Part shown: positions 20,298 through 27,975 of the stretch, one piece after another | How positions within the stretch are numbered: position 1 is the stretch's first letter | Layout of the letters: each line of letters starts with the position of its first letter | From: Sediminibacterium ginsengisoli | GTDB lineage: Bacteria > Bacteroidota > Bacteroidia > Chitinophagales > Chitinophagaceae | Assembly: GCF_900167075.1 (NCBI RefSeq) | Contig: NZ_FUWH01000010.1 | Coordinates: 1 to 64,000 of the forward strand | Reading direction: 5' to 3' | DNA: 64,000 bases | The notes under the pieces: model-generated | The model's database searches: none | What the model was told of the DNA's origin: nothing | What the model saw: the letters and a program-made list of their open reading frames with translations, nothing else | Made by a program: the position numbers and the translations under genes

Positions 20298-20855
20298 ATG
20301 CGAAAAACACTGCCAATCCGTTTTTTTCTAATGGTGTCTGTAACATTTTGCCTTACCAGGATCACCGCACAAAGTACTGGCACAAAAAAAGGAGCATCTA
20401 TCGTGACTGAATACCATAAAAACGGAAATAAAGCATCCGAAATAGATACCATCTCCGGCTATCATAAATATTATTATGAAAATGGCAAAATGGAGATGCA
20501 AGGAAAGGTAACAAAAGATTACAGAGATAGTACCTGGAAATATTACACAGAATTAGGGTTTCTTCAAAAGGAAGAGTTTTATAATGCTAAAGGAAAACTT
20601 CGTTCCAAAGAATTTAATTATTTCAAGAATGGAAAGGTAATGAGTGAAAAAGAGGAATATTTTGAAGGCGATTATAAAGACAAATCAACATTCAAATTTT
20701 ATCAAATAGAAAAAGTATTCTACACGAATGGGCAATTATTTTCGGAGCGACATAGTATAAATGGGATTGTTACATCAACTAAATGCTGGGATTCAAAGGG
20801 CCATCCGCAACCGATTGAATATATGGATACAGTCAAATCTCTGGAAATACAATAA
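20298..20855 (+). CDS. MORN-repeat (YwqK-type) exported protein
   Basis: The start at 20298 opens a signal peptide (MRKTLPIRFFLMVSVTFCLTRITAQ); the longer frame adds 37 unlikely residues. The mature part of ~160 residues consists of MORN-variant repeats of the form Y.NGK....G: VTEYHKNGNKASEIDT, YYYENGKMEMQGKV, FNYFKNGKVMSEKE, VFYTNGQLFSERHS. This is the pattern of the YwqK/antitoxin-like family. Such proteins occur in polymorphic-toxin and toxin-antitoxin contexts, but also as plain periplasmic proteins. No partner toxin is adjacent. Confidence 0.7.
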   Translation: MRKTLPIRFFLMVSVTFCLTRITAQSTGTKKGASIVTEYHKNGNKASEIDTISGYHKYYYENGKMEMQGKVTKDYRDSTWKYYTELGFLQKEEFYNAKGKLRSKEFNYFKNGKVMSEKEEYFEGDYKDKSTFKFYQIEKVFYTNGQLFSERHSINGIVTSTKCWDSKGHPQPIEYMDTVKSLEIQ

Positions 20856-21261
20856 AATTGCACCGATACATAGTTGAATACCCATGCCTGGCACTACCTC
20901 TTCAATCATAATACTTCAGTATATTTTTCAGTACGACTTCAGTGATGTAAAATCGTTTTTACCATAAGGATGGGGAATCTTTCGATGTTGTACATTATTT
21001 AGGCAGATTAAATTCTGTTTATTTATTTGACCAACTTACTCCAAAAACTAAATGACGATATAAGCAGGACTTATCTGAAAAAGAATGCAGTGTTACCAGC
21101 TTCGGCAATAACTATCTTAATTCGTTAAAATTCATCACGAAATTCAAAAAAGAAACACGAAAGAATACGAAGCTGTAGAAATTTTTCAGTCAATTATTCC
21201 ATTGAATTTTACACTATCTTGGCATAAAACAAATGCTCGCTAATCTTTAGTAACTCTTTGC
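20856..21261. other. AT-rich gap without a clear gene
   Basis: Only short broken frames are seen, such as a stretch reading VVHYLGRLNSVYLFDQLTPKTK (about 20987-21055) that may be a decayed gene. No terminator or repeat was found. Confidence 0.35.
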
Positions 21262-21735
21262 ATGGAAAATACAGGTACATTAATCCAAAAATTTCCGGAT
21301 AAAATTAATAAGGCTATACATCTTCTTATAGATAACGATAATTTAGCCGATGATGAACTCTTTAATCTTTATATAGCTAATGGCATCGATCAACAAAGTG
21401 CAGATGACATTCTTATTTTTCTTCCTGTTGTTTTCATAAGACATATGCTTCCAAAGGTAAAGTGGCCTGAAACGTATAATGAACTCGCTAAAAACAATCA
21501 AATAATACAAAAAAAGTATAGTGACTCATTTGCTTACAATATTATTTACAAAATCACAGAAAAATACTTTAATGACAGACCAAACCCGGAAGTGATTCTA
21601 AAAATAGCAGGCAGGAGTGCGGAGTTTAATGCCTTGAATAGTCTGTTAACCAAAGAGCCACACCTGAAAATCGAAGACGTTACATTTACTGAGGCAAGCA
21701 TTATTCGTCGATCAGATCTGAAACAAACCCTTTAA
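21262..21735 (+). CDS. Hypothetical protein of the island
   Basis: A 157-residue acidic, helix-rich soluble protein starting MENTGTLIQKFPDKINKAIHLL. Features are DDELFNLYIANGIDQQSADDILIFLPVVFIRHMLP in the first half and a GRSAEFNALNSLL segment in the second. No signal peptide or family is recognised. Size, composition and context resemble immunity proteins, which is inference only. Confidence 0.6.
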   Translation: MENTGTLIQKFPDKINKAIHLLIDNDNLADDELFNLYIANGIDQQSADDILIFLPVVFIRHMLPKVKWPETYNELAKNNQIIQKKYSDSFAYNIIYKITEKYFNDRPNPEVILKIAGRSAEFNALNSLLTKEPHLKIEDVTFTEASIIRRSDLKQTL

Positions 21736-22012
21736 AAATTGTATTGTATCTTAACAAAGACAACTGCCCCTTCTACTCGTTACAATAGAGGATTTAGAAT
21801 AAACCAAATTATACTTAATCCTTATTAAACACTCAGGTTTGCCGGCAATTTCCGACGCGCAGTGCATTACATCAATGCATATATGAAACTCAAAATATGT
21901 TTATTGCAAAGCAGTATATCCCTCAAAACAAATACATAAGACATCTGTTTTTTTCTGCCAGAAGTGGGACTCGCACTGAAACTTGTGCTATCTTATCATT
22001 ATTTTTATGATT

Positions 22013-22492
22013 ATGGATTTAACATTAAAAGAACTCACTAAGGACATATCAAAAATTGACTTCGATGATATTTTGTCGTGCTGGCAATGGCTTATAAAAG
22101 ACATGAAAGCTATTGCTGCAGTATCAGTAATCGGAGATGTATTTTTTATAGGCAATGACAAGGGAGTTTATTGGATGCAAACTGATACTGGTACATTGTC
22201 TAAGATTGCGGCAAATCCAGAGCAATTTGAAGCATTGTTAGCCGATGAAAAAACAGTTGACAACTGGTTTTTACCAGGTCTTGTTGAACAACTACTCAAT
22301 GCTGGCAAAACACTGAAAGAAAATCAGGTTTATAGTTATAAGCTCTCCCCCGCTATTGGTGGTGACTATTCAGTTGAAAATCTTGAGCCGACTGATATGA
22401 GCGTTCACTTCGCTTTTGCCGGTCAGATATGTGAACAGGTACAAAATCTTCCGGACGGAACTAAGTTAAATATTACATTCCAAAAAGGTTAA
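22013..22492 (+). CDS. Tdi1-like immunity protein (DUF1851)
   Basis: A 159-residue protein starting MDLTLKELTKDISKIDFDD at 22013; two further ATG codons lie just upstream. The sequence FDDILSCWQWLI, VSVIGDVFFIGNDKGVYWMQTDTGTLSKIA, EQFEALLAD, NWFLPGLVEQLLNAGKTL and VHFAFAGQICEQVQNLPDGTK follows the DUF1851/T6SS immunity protein Tdi1 C-terminal pattern closely. Tdi1 neutralises the ADP-ribosyltransferase or DNase-type effector of its own system. No cognate toxin lies next to it, so it looks like an orphan immunity gene acquired for protection. A GCACTGAAACTTGTGCTATC stretch lies ~20-45 bp before the start. Confidence 0.75.
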   Translation: MDLTLKELTKDISKIDFDDILSCWQWLIKDMKAIAAVSVIGDVFFIGNDKGVYWMQTDTGTLSKIAANPEQFEALLADEKTVDNWFLPGLVEQLLNAGKTLKENQVYSYKLSPAIGGDYSVENLEPTDMSVHFAFAGQICEQVQNLPDGTKLNITFQKG

Positions 22493-22530
22493 GGAGTTAA
22501 TTGTGCTTAATTTTTTTATATAATTCAGCT

Positions 22531-22989
22531 ATGCCCTGCACTCTCGTAATACGCGGAAAACATTTTGATGCCGATGATTTTTTTAAAAAAAGCAAACTTC
22601 GCGGCTACACTATAAATTACAAAGGCACCCCGATATTTAAAAATAAGCCGGACGGAAAGAAAATGATGCATACTTCTGCTTCGATACAAACAAGCAGTGC
22701 CGGCTTTAATGATATGCCTAAGCAGGTAAAAGATACTATTCAGTACCTGGAACGAAACAGGGCAAAACTTGAAAATATATTATTGACCAGGCATATTGAT
22801 TACGCTATATTGGATTTTGGTGTAGCATTGAGAATTGATCATCAAAATATACTTATTCAGTCAGAAATTTTATCCAAAAAACTTATTAAACTGGCCGGAG
22901 AATTAGGCCTGAGTATCGATATAACAATTTACCCTCCTGATTTAGAAGAACAGTTATCACAGCAAGGGCAAAAGCGAAGATCGTGCTGA
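22531..22989 (+). CDS. Hypothetical protein, possibly DUF4279-like
   Basis: A 152-residue soluble protein starting MPCTLVIRGKHFDADDFFKK at 22531, only 38 bp after the Tdi1-like gene and co-directional, so possibly in one transcript. The opening LVIRGKHFDADDFF, then KLRGYTINYKGTP and a helical middle with IQYLERNRAKLENILL, recalls DUF4279-type proteins that are common in immunity arrays. The match is weak and by eye. The C-terminus is basic (QQGQKRRSC). Confidence 0.55.
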   Translation: MPCTLVIRGKHFDADDFFKKSKLRGYTINYKGTPIFKNKPDGKKMMHTSASIQTSSAGFNDMPKQVKDTIQYLERNRAKLENILLTRHIDYAILDFGVALRIDHQNILIQSEILSKKLIKLAGELGLSIDITIYPPDLEEQLSQQGQKRRSC

Positions 22990-23332
22990 ATGTTGAACTA
23001 TCAACGTAAATGAAATTGTATTGCTTTTCACGGTATAATAGATAATGTTCCAAAATACCTGACTAACGTCAAATTAGGGAGCTTTATAAAGAACTCTATA
23101 AATTAAGGTTCAAACCGTATTGAATCTTTGCTTAGGCCCCATATTAGTGCAAGCTATCCGCCGGATTATCAGCGATCCCTATGCGCATCTGTGAATCACT
23201 CCCCTATCCTCGCTAACAGTAGTATTCAATTTAAATTCTATAATTAATTAAACTATCAGGTTTGCCTGTATTAAAACCAGGATAACTCACAGATACATAA
23301 TTGATTATATTTATGAACCAATCGCAACAAAG
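22990..23332. other. Gap without a clear gene
   Basis: 343 bp of AT-rich DNA with stop codons in all frames I examined. No palindrome copy is present. I see nothing I can name. Confidence 0.4.
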
Positions 23333-23843
23333 ATGGAAATTTTATTAACGGCTCTTCTCGTTATCGTTTTTTCGATTGCATTTATAGTACCCTTACGCCT
23401 AAGTACGGTATTAAACAGAAAACTTCGATCTACATTTTGGGTTGTTACAGTTCAACTGGTAACCGGGTTGACATACCCCAGCCTTAAAACCGGACAGTAT
23501 CGTAACAGGCAATAACAGCTCCGGGAATACCAAACAATACCCGAGATGGAATAAGTCTGAGATTATTAACCCAGGCTTTGATAAAACTTTGTTATTCGGC
23601 GTCTGGGGGACGCCCGAAGCCCCGGCATGCGAATTTCAAATAAATGAGAAACGTTTATTACTGTGCGACTACGATGGTGACGATAGCCGGTTTTACAGAA
23701 TCTTCGGAGACAGCATTCAATTAGATAATCCAACAGTCGTATTTGGCGGAAAGATACTCAGGCTAACAAAAGACAGCTTAGTAATTCACTGGCAGAACAA
23801 CAAGACACCAGATGTATTGGCCAGATGGCCGGAGGACAATTAA
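23333..23843 (+). pseudogene. Small membrane protein gene broken by a frameshift
   Basis: The first frame encodes MEILLTALLVIVFSIAFIVP (one membrane segment) and LRSTFWVVTVQLVTGL, then ends at 23515. From 23472 another frame is open without stops as HTPALKPDSIVTGNN and continues through KTLLFGVWGTPEAPACEF and FGDSIQLDNPTVVFGGKI to 23843. A one-base shift around 23465-23475 would join them into one ~169-residue protein. The second part alone could start at a TTG at 23589. No family is recognised. Confidence 0.55.
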
Positions 23844-24017
23844 TGTAACCGTAGTTACAAGATCAGGAATTACAAAGAATGACTTGAAAGCTATGATTTT
23901 ATTTCTTAATTATTTGACATAGAATTTATTAAAGAAGAGTATGACTATAATAAAGTATCCTAAATTTCATTATTATCATCGATGCTATTTATATTAGCTT
24001 CAATAATATCTTAAACT

Positions 24018-24530
24018 ATGCGTGAGGATAACAAGCGGTGGTTACTAAGCATGATGAAAACATCTGGCAGCAAAAGAGATCGTTTGCAAAATGGGCGATA
24101 TGCGGATGAAAGACACCTTCAGAAAAATATCGATCCCGAAAATTTGCCGTCACACGAAAGTATTAAATCAACATCAAAGTTCTATAACGGTAAAATTAAT
24201 TATGGACTACTCGTCAGGTTCTTACGCGGGCAAACAGGTAACGACTGGAACGAAGTTTATTCAGAAATTATCAGCCGGATACCAACAAAACTACTTGACT
24301 ACAAAGACATGGTTTTTAACTTCGTTGCAGACAAAGTGGAAATGATTGACGGAAGACCCTGGAATAAAAAAACGCAACAATTTATCCGGACAGACGAACC
24401 GTATAAAACAGTTCATTTTACTGAAAGAAAATTACAACCGGAGGAAACAGAATTTTATGTTGATCCGAACACAAATAAGCTGGTTCAAATTCAAAGGAAA
24501 TCGTATAAAAAATACCATTCGGGAACATAA
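24018..24530 (+). CDS. Hypothetical protein
   Basis: A 170-residue basic soluble protein starting MREDNKRWLLSMMKTSGSKR. Segments are GRYADERHLQKNIDPENLP, LLVRFLRGQTGNDWNEVYSEI, DGRPWNKKTQQFIRTDEPYKTVHF and a lysine-rich tail. It looks like a complete compact domain, but I do not recognise the family. Palindrome copy 4 begins 28 bp after its stop. Confidence 0.6.
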   Translation: MREDNKRWLLSMMKTSGSKRDRLQNGRYADERHLQKNIDPENLPSHESIKSTSKFYNGKINYGLLVRFLRGQTGNDWNEVYSEIISRIPTKLLDYKDMVFNFVADKVEMIDGRPWNKKTQQFIRTDEPYKTVHFTERKLQPEETEFYVDPNTNKLVQIQRKSYKKYHSGT

Positions 24531-24557
24531 TTTATGTGCTGCATGCAGTACGCGAAA

Positions 24558-24590
24558 AGCTTTTGGAAAGTTTGTAATTTTCCAAAAGAT
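24558..24590 (+). repeat. 33-bp palindrome, copy 4
   Basis: The left arm is exact and the right arm is TAATTTTCCAAAAGAT with three changes. 5' flank TACGCGAAA, 3' flank ACCCTCACA. Confidence 0.9.
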
Positions 24591-24640
24591 ACCCTCACAA
24601 TTTGTACATTTAAAGCCCTTGTTATTTAACAGTAATACAA

Positions 24641-25087
24641 ATGTCTGTAACAGTCCTGAAACTTATTCCAACAACTGCAACTTATATACCTGATGAAGAA
24701 AAGCAGAAGAAAGCGGTAGCTTTGTTAAGAACGATTTATCCAAGAAACGAAATAGCGGCATCAGTGACAGAAAGGGTTGAATTTATCGATCCGGGCAGCA
24801 ATTTCGAAAGCATAAGTTGTAACAAATGCAATAGTACTATAGAAATTGAGGCCTGGCACGAACTAATGGATAAAGCCTGGCAGAATAATTTTTCGGATTT
24901 AATGATTACTACCCCCTGTTGCAATAATGCTTCTTCGTTAAATGAGTTGACCTATCAATTCCCCGCAGGATTCTCAATGTTCACATTGGTAATATTTGCG
25001 CCTTCTGAAAAGATAAGAAGTGCTGATTTTCAAAGATTACAAAATGAATTGAACAGCCCCCTCAAAGAGATCTGGGCTCATTATTAA
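24641..25087 (+). CDS. Hypothetical protein with cysteine pair
   Basis: A 148-residue soluble protein starting MSVTVLKLIPTTATYIPDEE, 50 bp after palindrome copy 4. It has SCNKCNS near residue 65 and TPCCNNASS near residue 98, which together could bind zinc as a small ribbon. The flanking VEFIDPGSNFES and SLNELTYQFPAGFSMFTLVIF recall small cytosolic proteins from immunity arrays. No family name can be given. Confidence 0.6.
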   Translation: MSVTVLKLIPTTATYIPDEEKQKKAVALLRTIYPRNEIAASVTERVEFIDPGSNFESISCNKCNSTIEIEAWHELMDKAWQNNFSDLMITTPCCNNASSLNELTYQFPAGFSMFTLVIFAPSEKIRSADFQRLQNELNSPLKEIWAHY

Positions 25088-25117
25088 ATATACATAATGG
25101 AATAAACGAATTCTACA

Positions 25118-25506
25118 ATGAAGAAAATCCTATGGTTTTTATTCCTGATTAGTTTTTCCGCATGCAATGGAAAACATAATTCACAACTTGAAATTAATCT
25201 CGTGCCGGAAAAAGGGGATGAAATACAGGAGTTGAAAACCTTTTACCTGCAAAGCAGGGACTTATCTGAATACAAAAAATCACAGGCTGAAAACAGGAAG
25301 ATAAAATCTTCTATTTTGAGAATATCGGCACGAAAAATCCTAATAGATTCTTCATTACTACAATAGATTCAGGTACTTATTTTGGATTTATTTCGATAAT
25401 CGTAAAGGATAGAGATTATTATATCAATATCGACTCCATTCATATCAGGCCGGGGATGAATCAGCTGATAAAGAAAGTCAATTTGAGATCAATTGGAGTT
25501 GAGTAA
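25118..25506 (+). pseudogene. Lipoprotein gene with a frameshift
   Basis: The first frame gives a lipoprotein signal peptide (MKKILWFLFLISFSAC) and 66 further residues, ending at 25366. A second frame, open from 25291, reads FYFENIGTKNPNRFFIT, then FGFISIIVKDRDYYINIDSI and KKVNLRSIGVE, to a TAA at 25504. Joining them near 25300 gives a ~129-residue lipoprotein. Either a real frameshift or a sequencing indel in an A-rich stretch explains this. Confidence 0.6.
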
Positions 25507-25617
25507 GTAACGATTCAGGAAAAAGAGCGTTAGCAAACGCGCGATCAATGCTGATTTTGCCAAGATCACAAAAAAAATTTCTTACTTTATGTAAAATACC
25601 ACATTATAACCCGACTA

Positions 25618-26142
25618 ATGACTAACAGACAATTTTTCAAATTTCTTTTTCACAAAAAATCAATACCATTAGCCGGATTTTTAGTTTTCATGTGGTTTGC
25701 AATCAACGCTTATGTTGATTTGAATATGACCTCGAATGAACTGATTCCGCATACCGGCGAACTGATCAGAATTGACAGCGTAATCACAAGAGTTAAGAAC
25801 AAGCCTTTCTTCAAAGAAATAACAAAAGAACTTAGGCTGGCTCTTGAGGGCGAAACATCTTATTTTACGTATGCAACTACTTCGCATTTCGGAGATATCA
25901 CCGCTCAGATTAATGTTGGAGACTATGTAACAGTTTATTCCAACCCTAAAAAGTCTGTGATTTTTGGCTTTAAGAAAAAAAATGATATCTGGCGGCTGAC
26001 AAAAGGCGATGCCGTAATAATCAATTATGCAGATTACCAGCGCATGATCCGTAAATCAATTCCTGTTTGCTGGGGGATCTCATTATTCTTTCTGGTTTGG
26101 TTTTTAGTTTGGGCAAGACCCAGATGGCGCTCGATCACTTAA
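25618..26142 (+). CDS. Two-helix membrane protein
   Basis: A 174-residue protein with an N-terminal helix (IPLAGFLVFMWFAINAYV) and a C-terminal helix (IPVCWGISLFFLVWFLVWA). Between them ~100 residues face the periplasm with a beta-rich pattern (GELIRIDSVITRVKN, QINVGDYVTVYSNPKKS). The layout resembles DUF3592-type proteins that flank immunity genes, but the match is not certain. Confidence 0.6.
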   Translation: MTNRQFFKFLFHKKSIPLAGFLVFMWFAINAYVDLNMTSNELIPHTGELIRIDSVITRVKNKPFFKEITKELRLALEGETSYFTYATTSHFGDITAQINVGDYVTVYSNPKKSVIFGFKKKNDIWRLTKGDAVIINYADYQRMIRKSIPVCWGISLFFLVWFLVWARPRWRSIT

Positions 26143-26216
26143 ACGGTTTATTCCGCTGAGTGATACAATATTAGCATATACGTAATTAACCAAAATAATT
26201 TCATACATTGACACCT

Positions 26217-26585
26217 ATGCATAACTGGGCGACCATTCAAAAAGAGCAACAGGAACTCTGCAGCAGATTGCAGACAGACTGGACTCCCATTGACCCCAAC
26301 GCAATTATTGGTTTTAACAGGTCATTATTTTCAGGAACAATGCCCGTTAATGGATTAAGGCACCCCAAACACGGCAATGCTACAGGCTGGTATTTGTGGA
26401 CTGGCGGCGAGATACCTCTGAACGATGATCATTTCTTTGAACCTATACATGCCGGGCATCTTTTGGATAATTATACCTGGCTGTTCAAATATTTAGGTCT
26501 CCCTGCCGGCTGGAGATTCCAGATTGATACCAGTGGGTATGAAGATGTCTGGTTTGACAAGTCGCTGCGGATCATCAACAACTGA
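26217..26585 (+). CDS. Imm33-like immunity protein candidate
   Basis: A 122-residue protein. ATG at 26217 is chosen over the TTG at 26208. The sequence GNATGWYLWTGGEIPLNDDHFFEPIHAGHLLD, then FKYLGLPAGWRFQIDTSGYEDVWFDKS, has the pattern of the Imm33/DUF2185 group, where a GWRF motif and a YEDVWFD end are typical. It is probably a cytosolic immunity protein; this rests on recall of the pattern only. It lies 5 bp before the next gene, so they are probably co-transcribed. Confidence 0.55.
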   Translation: MHNWATIQKEQQELCSRLQTDWTPIDPNAIIGFNRSLFSGTMPVNGLRHPKHGNATGWYLWTGGEIPLNDDHFFEPIHAGHLLDNYTWLFKYLGLPAGWRFQIDTSGYEDVWFDKSLRIINN

Positions 26586-26590
26586 CATTC

Positions 26591-27055
26591 ATGGAATTAG
26601 AAATAGAAATTACTGACCTTAAGGACAAACTGGATAAGCTAAAAAACAGTATACATCCGGATTATCATAAATACCTGAACATCCGGTCAATCGGCAACTT
26701 TCTTACACATTTTGATAAAATAAAGCCGGATAGTAAAAAAAAGTTTATAGTACAGCATCTCAACAATTTTCTTGATGCATCCGGAGAATTAATTACACCC
26801 TCACCTGAGGAGTATCTCGAGTTATACAACCTTTATATTGTTCCTGTAGGAAGAATTTATCAGGCTAAAGCTAATTTTTCATTTGTGACCAAACCTGCAT
26901 ATTTTATAATATATGCTGTTATAGGTATCGCAGTGCTGTTTTTTTTAAAAGCCCCCATATGGGCGAGTCTTCTTATCGTAATACTAATTATCCTGTTCAC
27001 CTATTTGAATATAAGAGACAGCAAAACTGATAAAGCGTGGGGAGTATCTTATTAA
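26591..27055 (+). CDS. Membrane protein, hypothetical
   Basis: A 154-residue protein with a soluble N-terminal helical domain (MELEIEITDLKDKLDKLKNS) of ~105 residues and two adjacent membrane helices (AYFIIYAVIGIAVLFFL, ASLLIVILIILFTYLNI). No family is recognised. It follows the Imm33-like gene by 5 bp. Confidence 0.6.
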   Translation: MELEIEITDLKDKLDKLKNSIHPDYHKYLNIRSIGNFLTHFDKIKPDSKKKFIVQHLNNFLDASGELITPSPEEYLELYNLYIVPVGRIYQAKANFSFVTKPAYFIIYAVIGIAVLFFLKAPIWASLLIVILIILFTYLNIRDSKTDKAWGVSY

Positions 27056-27088
27056 AACAGCAGGCGTATCCCCTATTGTTCATGTAGT

Positions 27089-27658
27089 TCACCAACTCCA
27101 ACCCATAAGCCGAAATAAACGAAACTCGAACTCAGCACTGAGAATTGCACCATTCGCGAAAAGCTTTTGGAAAGTTTTAAACTTTCCAAAAGCTGAAGCG
27201 CCTTGAATAAAAACACGTTGTCCTGCCTGTAATTTTCCTAAATCAAAAAGTGCATTACCGGCTACGAGCCCTGTTAAAGGAACACCTGCCGCTTCATTAA
27301 AAGAAATGCTTTTGGGCTTCAATGCTAAGTGACTTGCTTTTGCTACAACATATTCAGCATAACTTCCATTCCCCGGAAAGTTTGGAACACCATACACTTC
27401 ATCGCCCTTTTTGAAGTCTGCCACATGGCTTCCTACTTCTTCCACAATGCCTGCCGTGTCCCAACCCAATATCAATGGTAATTTCAGGAACGGTCTTAAT
27501 ATATCATTGCCTCCTTCACGAACTACCCAATCAACAGGATTTACACCGCTCGCGTAAACCTTTACTAAGACTTCATCGTCGACAGGTATTGGACGTTCAG
27601 TTTCTTGAATTTTGAGAACTTCTACCCCTCCGAATTCGCTAATTACAACTGCTTTCAT
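27089..27658 (-). pseudogene. Zinc-type alcohol dehydrogenase/quinone oxidoreductase truncated at a palindrome
   Basis: The first ~153 residues are a clear GroES-like domain: MKAVVISEFGGVEVLKIQE, VKVYASGVNPVDWVVREGG, LGWDTAGIVEEVGSHV, FKKGDEVYGV, then the start of the cofactor domain LFDLGKLQAGQRVFIQGA. At about 27196 homology stops just before the expected GGVG nucleotide-binding motif, and the frame runs into palindrome copy 5 and unrelated DNA. Normal members have about 310-330 residues. So the NAD(P)-binding half was lost at the palindrome. Sequence at 27078-27112 resembles the 3' end of the lipoprotein gene at 31662, which suggests a recombination junction. Confidence 0.85.
27162..27194 (+). 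repeat. 33-bp palindrome, copy 5
   Basis: Perfect arms with a central T. The 5' flank CACTGAGAATTGCACCATTC then GCGAAA matches that of copy 2 over about 40 bp. The 3' flank is the broken dehydrogenase gene. Confidence 0.95.
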
Positions 27659-27975
27659 TTTAAATTATTTGTTGATACAAAAATCATCAACCAAACAATA
27701 ACCAATGTAGCCGTTTTTGACTTTGTTGTAGCCGGGAATGAAGAACGGTATTTTTAAAACGAAGACGGTACAGTGAAATTGACACCCGGGCTGCTATTTG
27801 TCTGATCAATATAATTTCAAATCCCATCTGATGTATTATCACGTAAAGCTTTTGGAAAGTTTGGAACTTTCCAAAAGCTAGCCTTAAGGAATCCTTCATC
27901 AAATAACGCTTAAGAGTTTATTCTTTTATTAAATAAATTTAATATCTTTCTCAATTACAACCTCAACTAACTATC
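27659..27975. other. Gap with palindrome copy 6
   Basis: 317 bp without a supported gene. It holds palindrome copy 6 and, after it, the leader of the 1097-residue protein gene. A minus-strand frame across it (27687-27902) consists partly of the palindrome and is rejected. Confidence 0.5.
27847..27879 (+). repeat. 33-bp palindrome, copy 6
   Basis: The left arm is exact, the centre is GG-shifted (GTTTGGAAC), and the right arm is exact from AACTTTCC on. 5' flank CACGTAA, 3' flank AGCCTTA. Confidence 0.92.

Noticed and set aside
27687..27902. 71-residue minus-strand protein
   Set aside because: Part of the frame is the palindrome itself, and the rest shows no protein-like conservation pattern.
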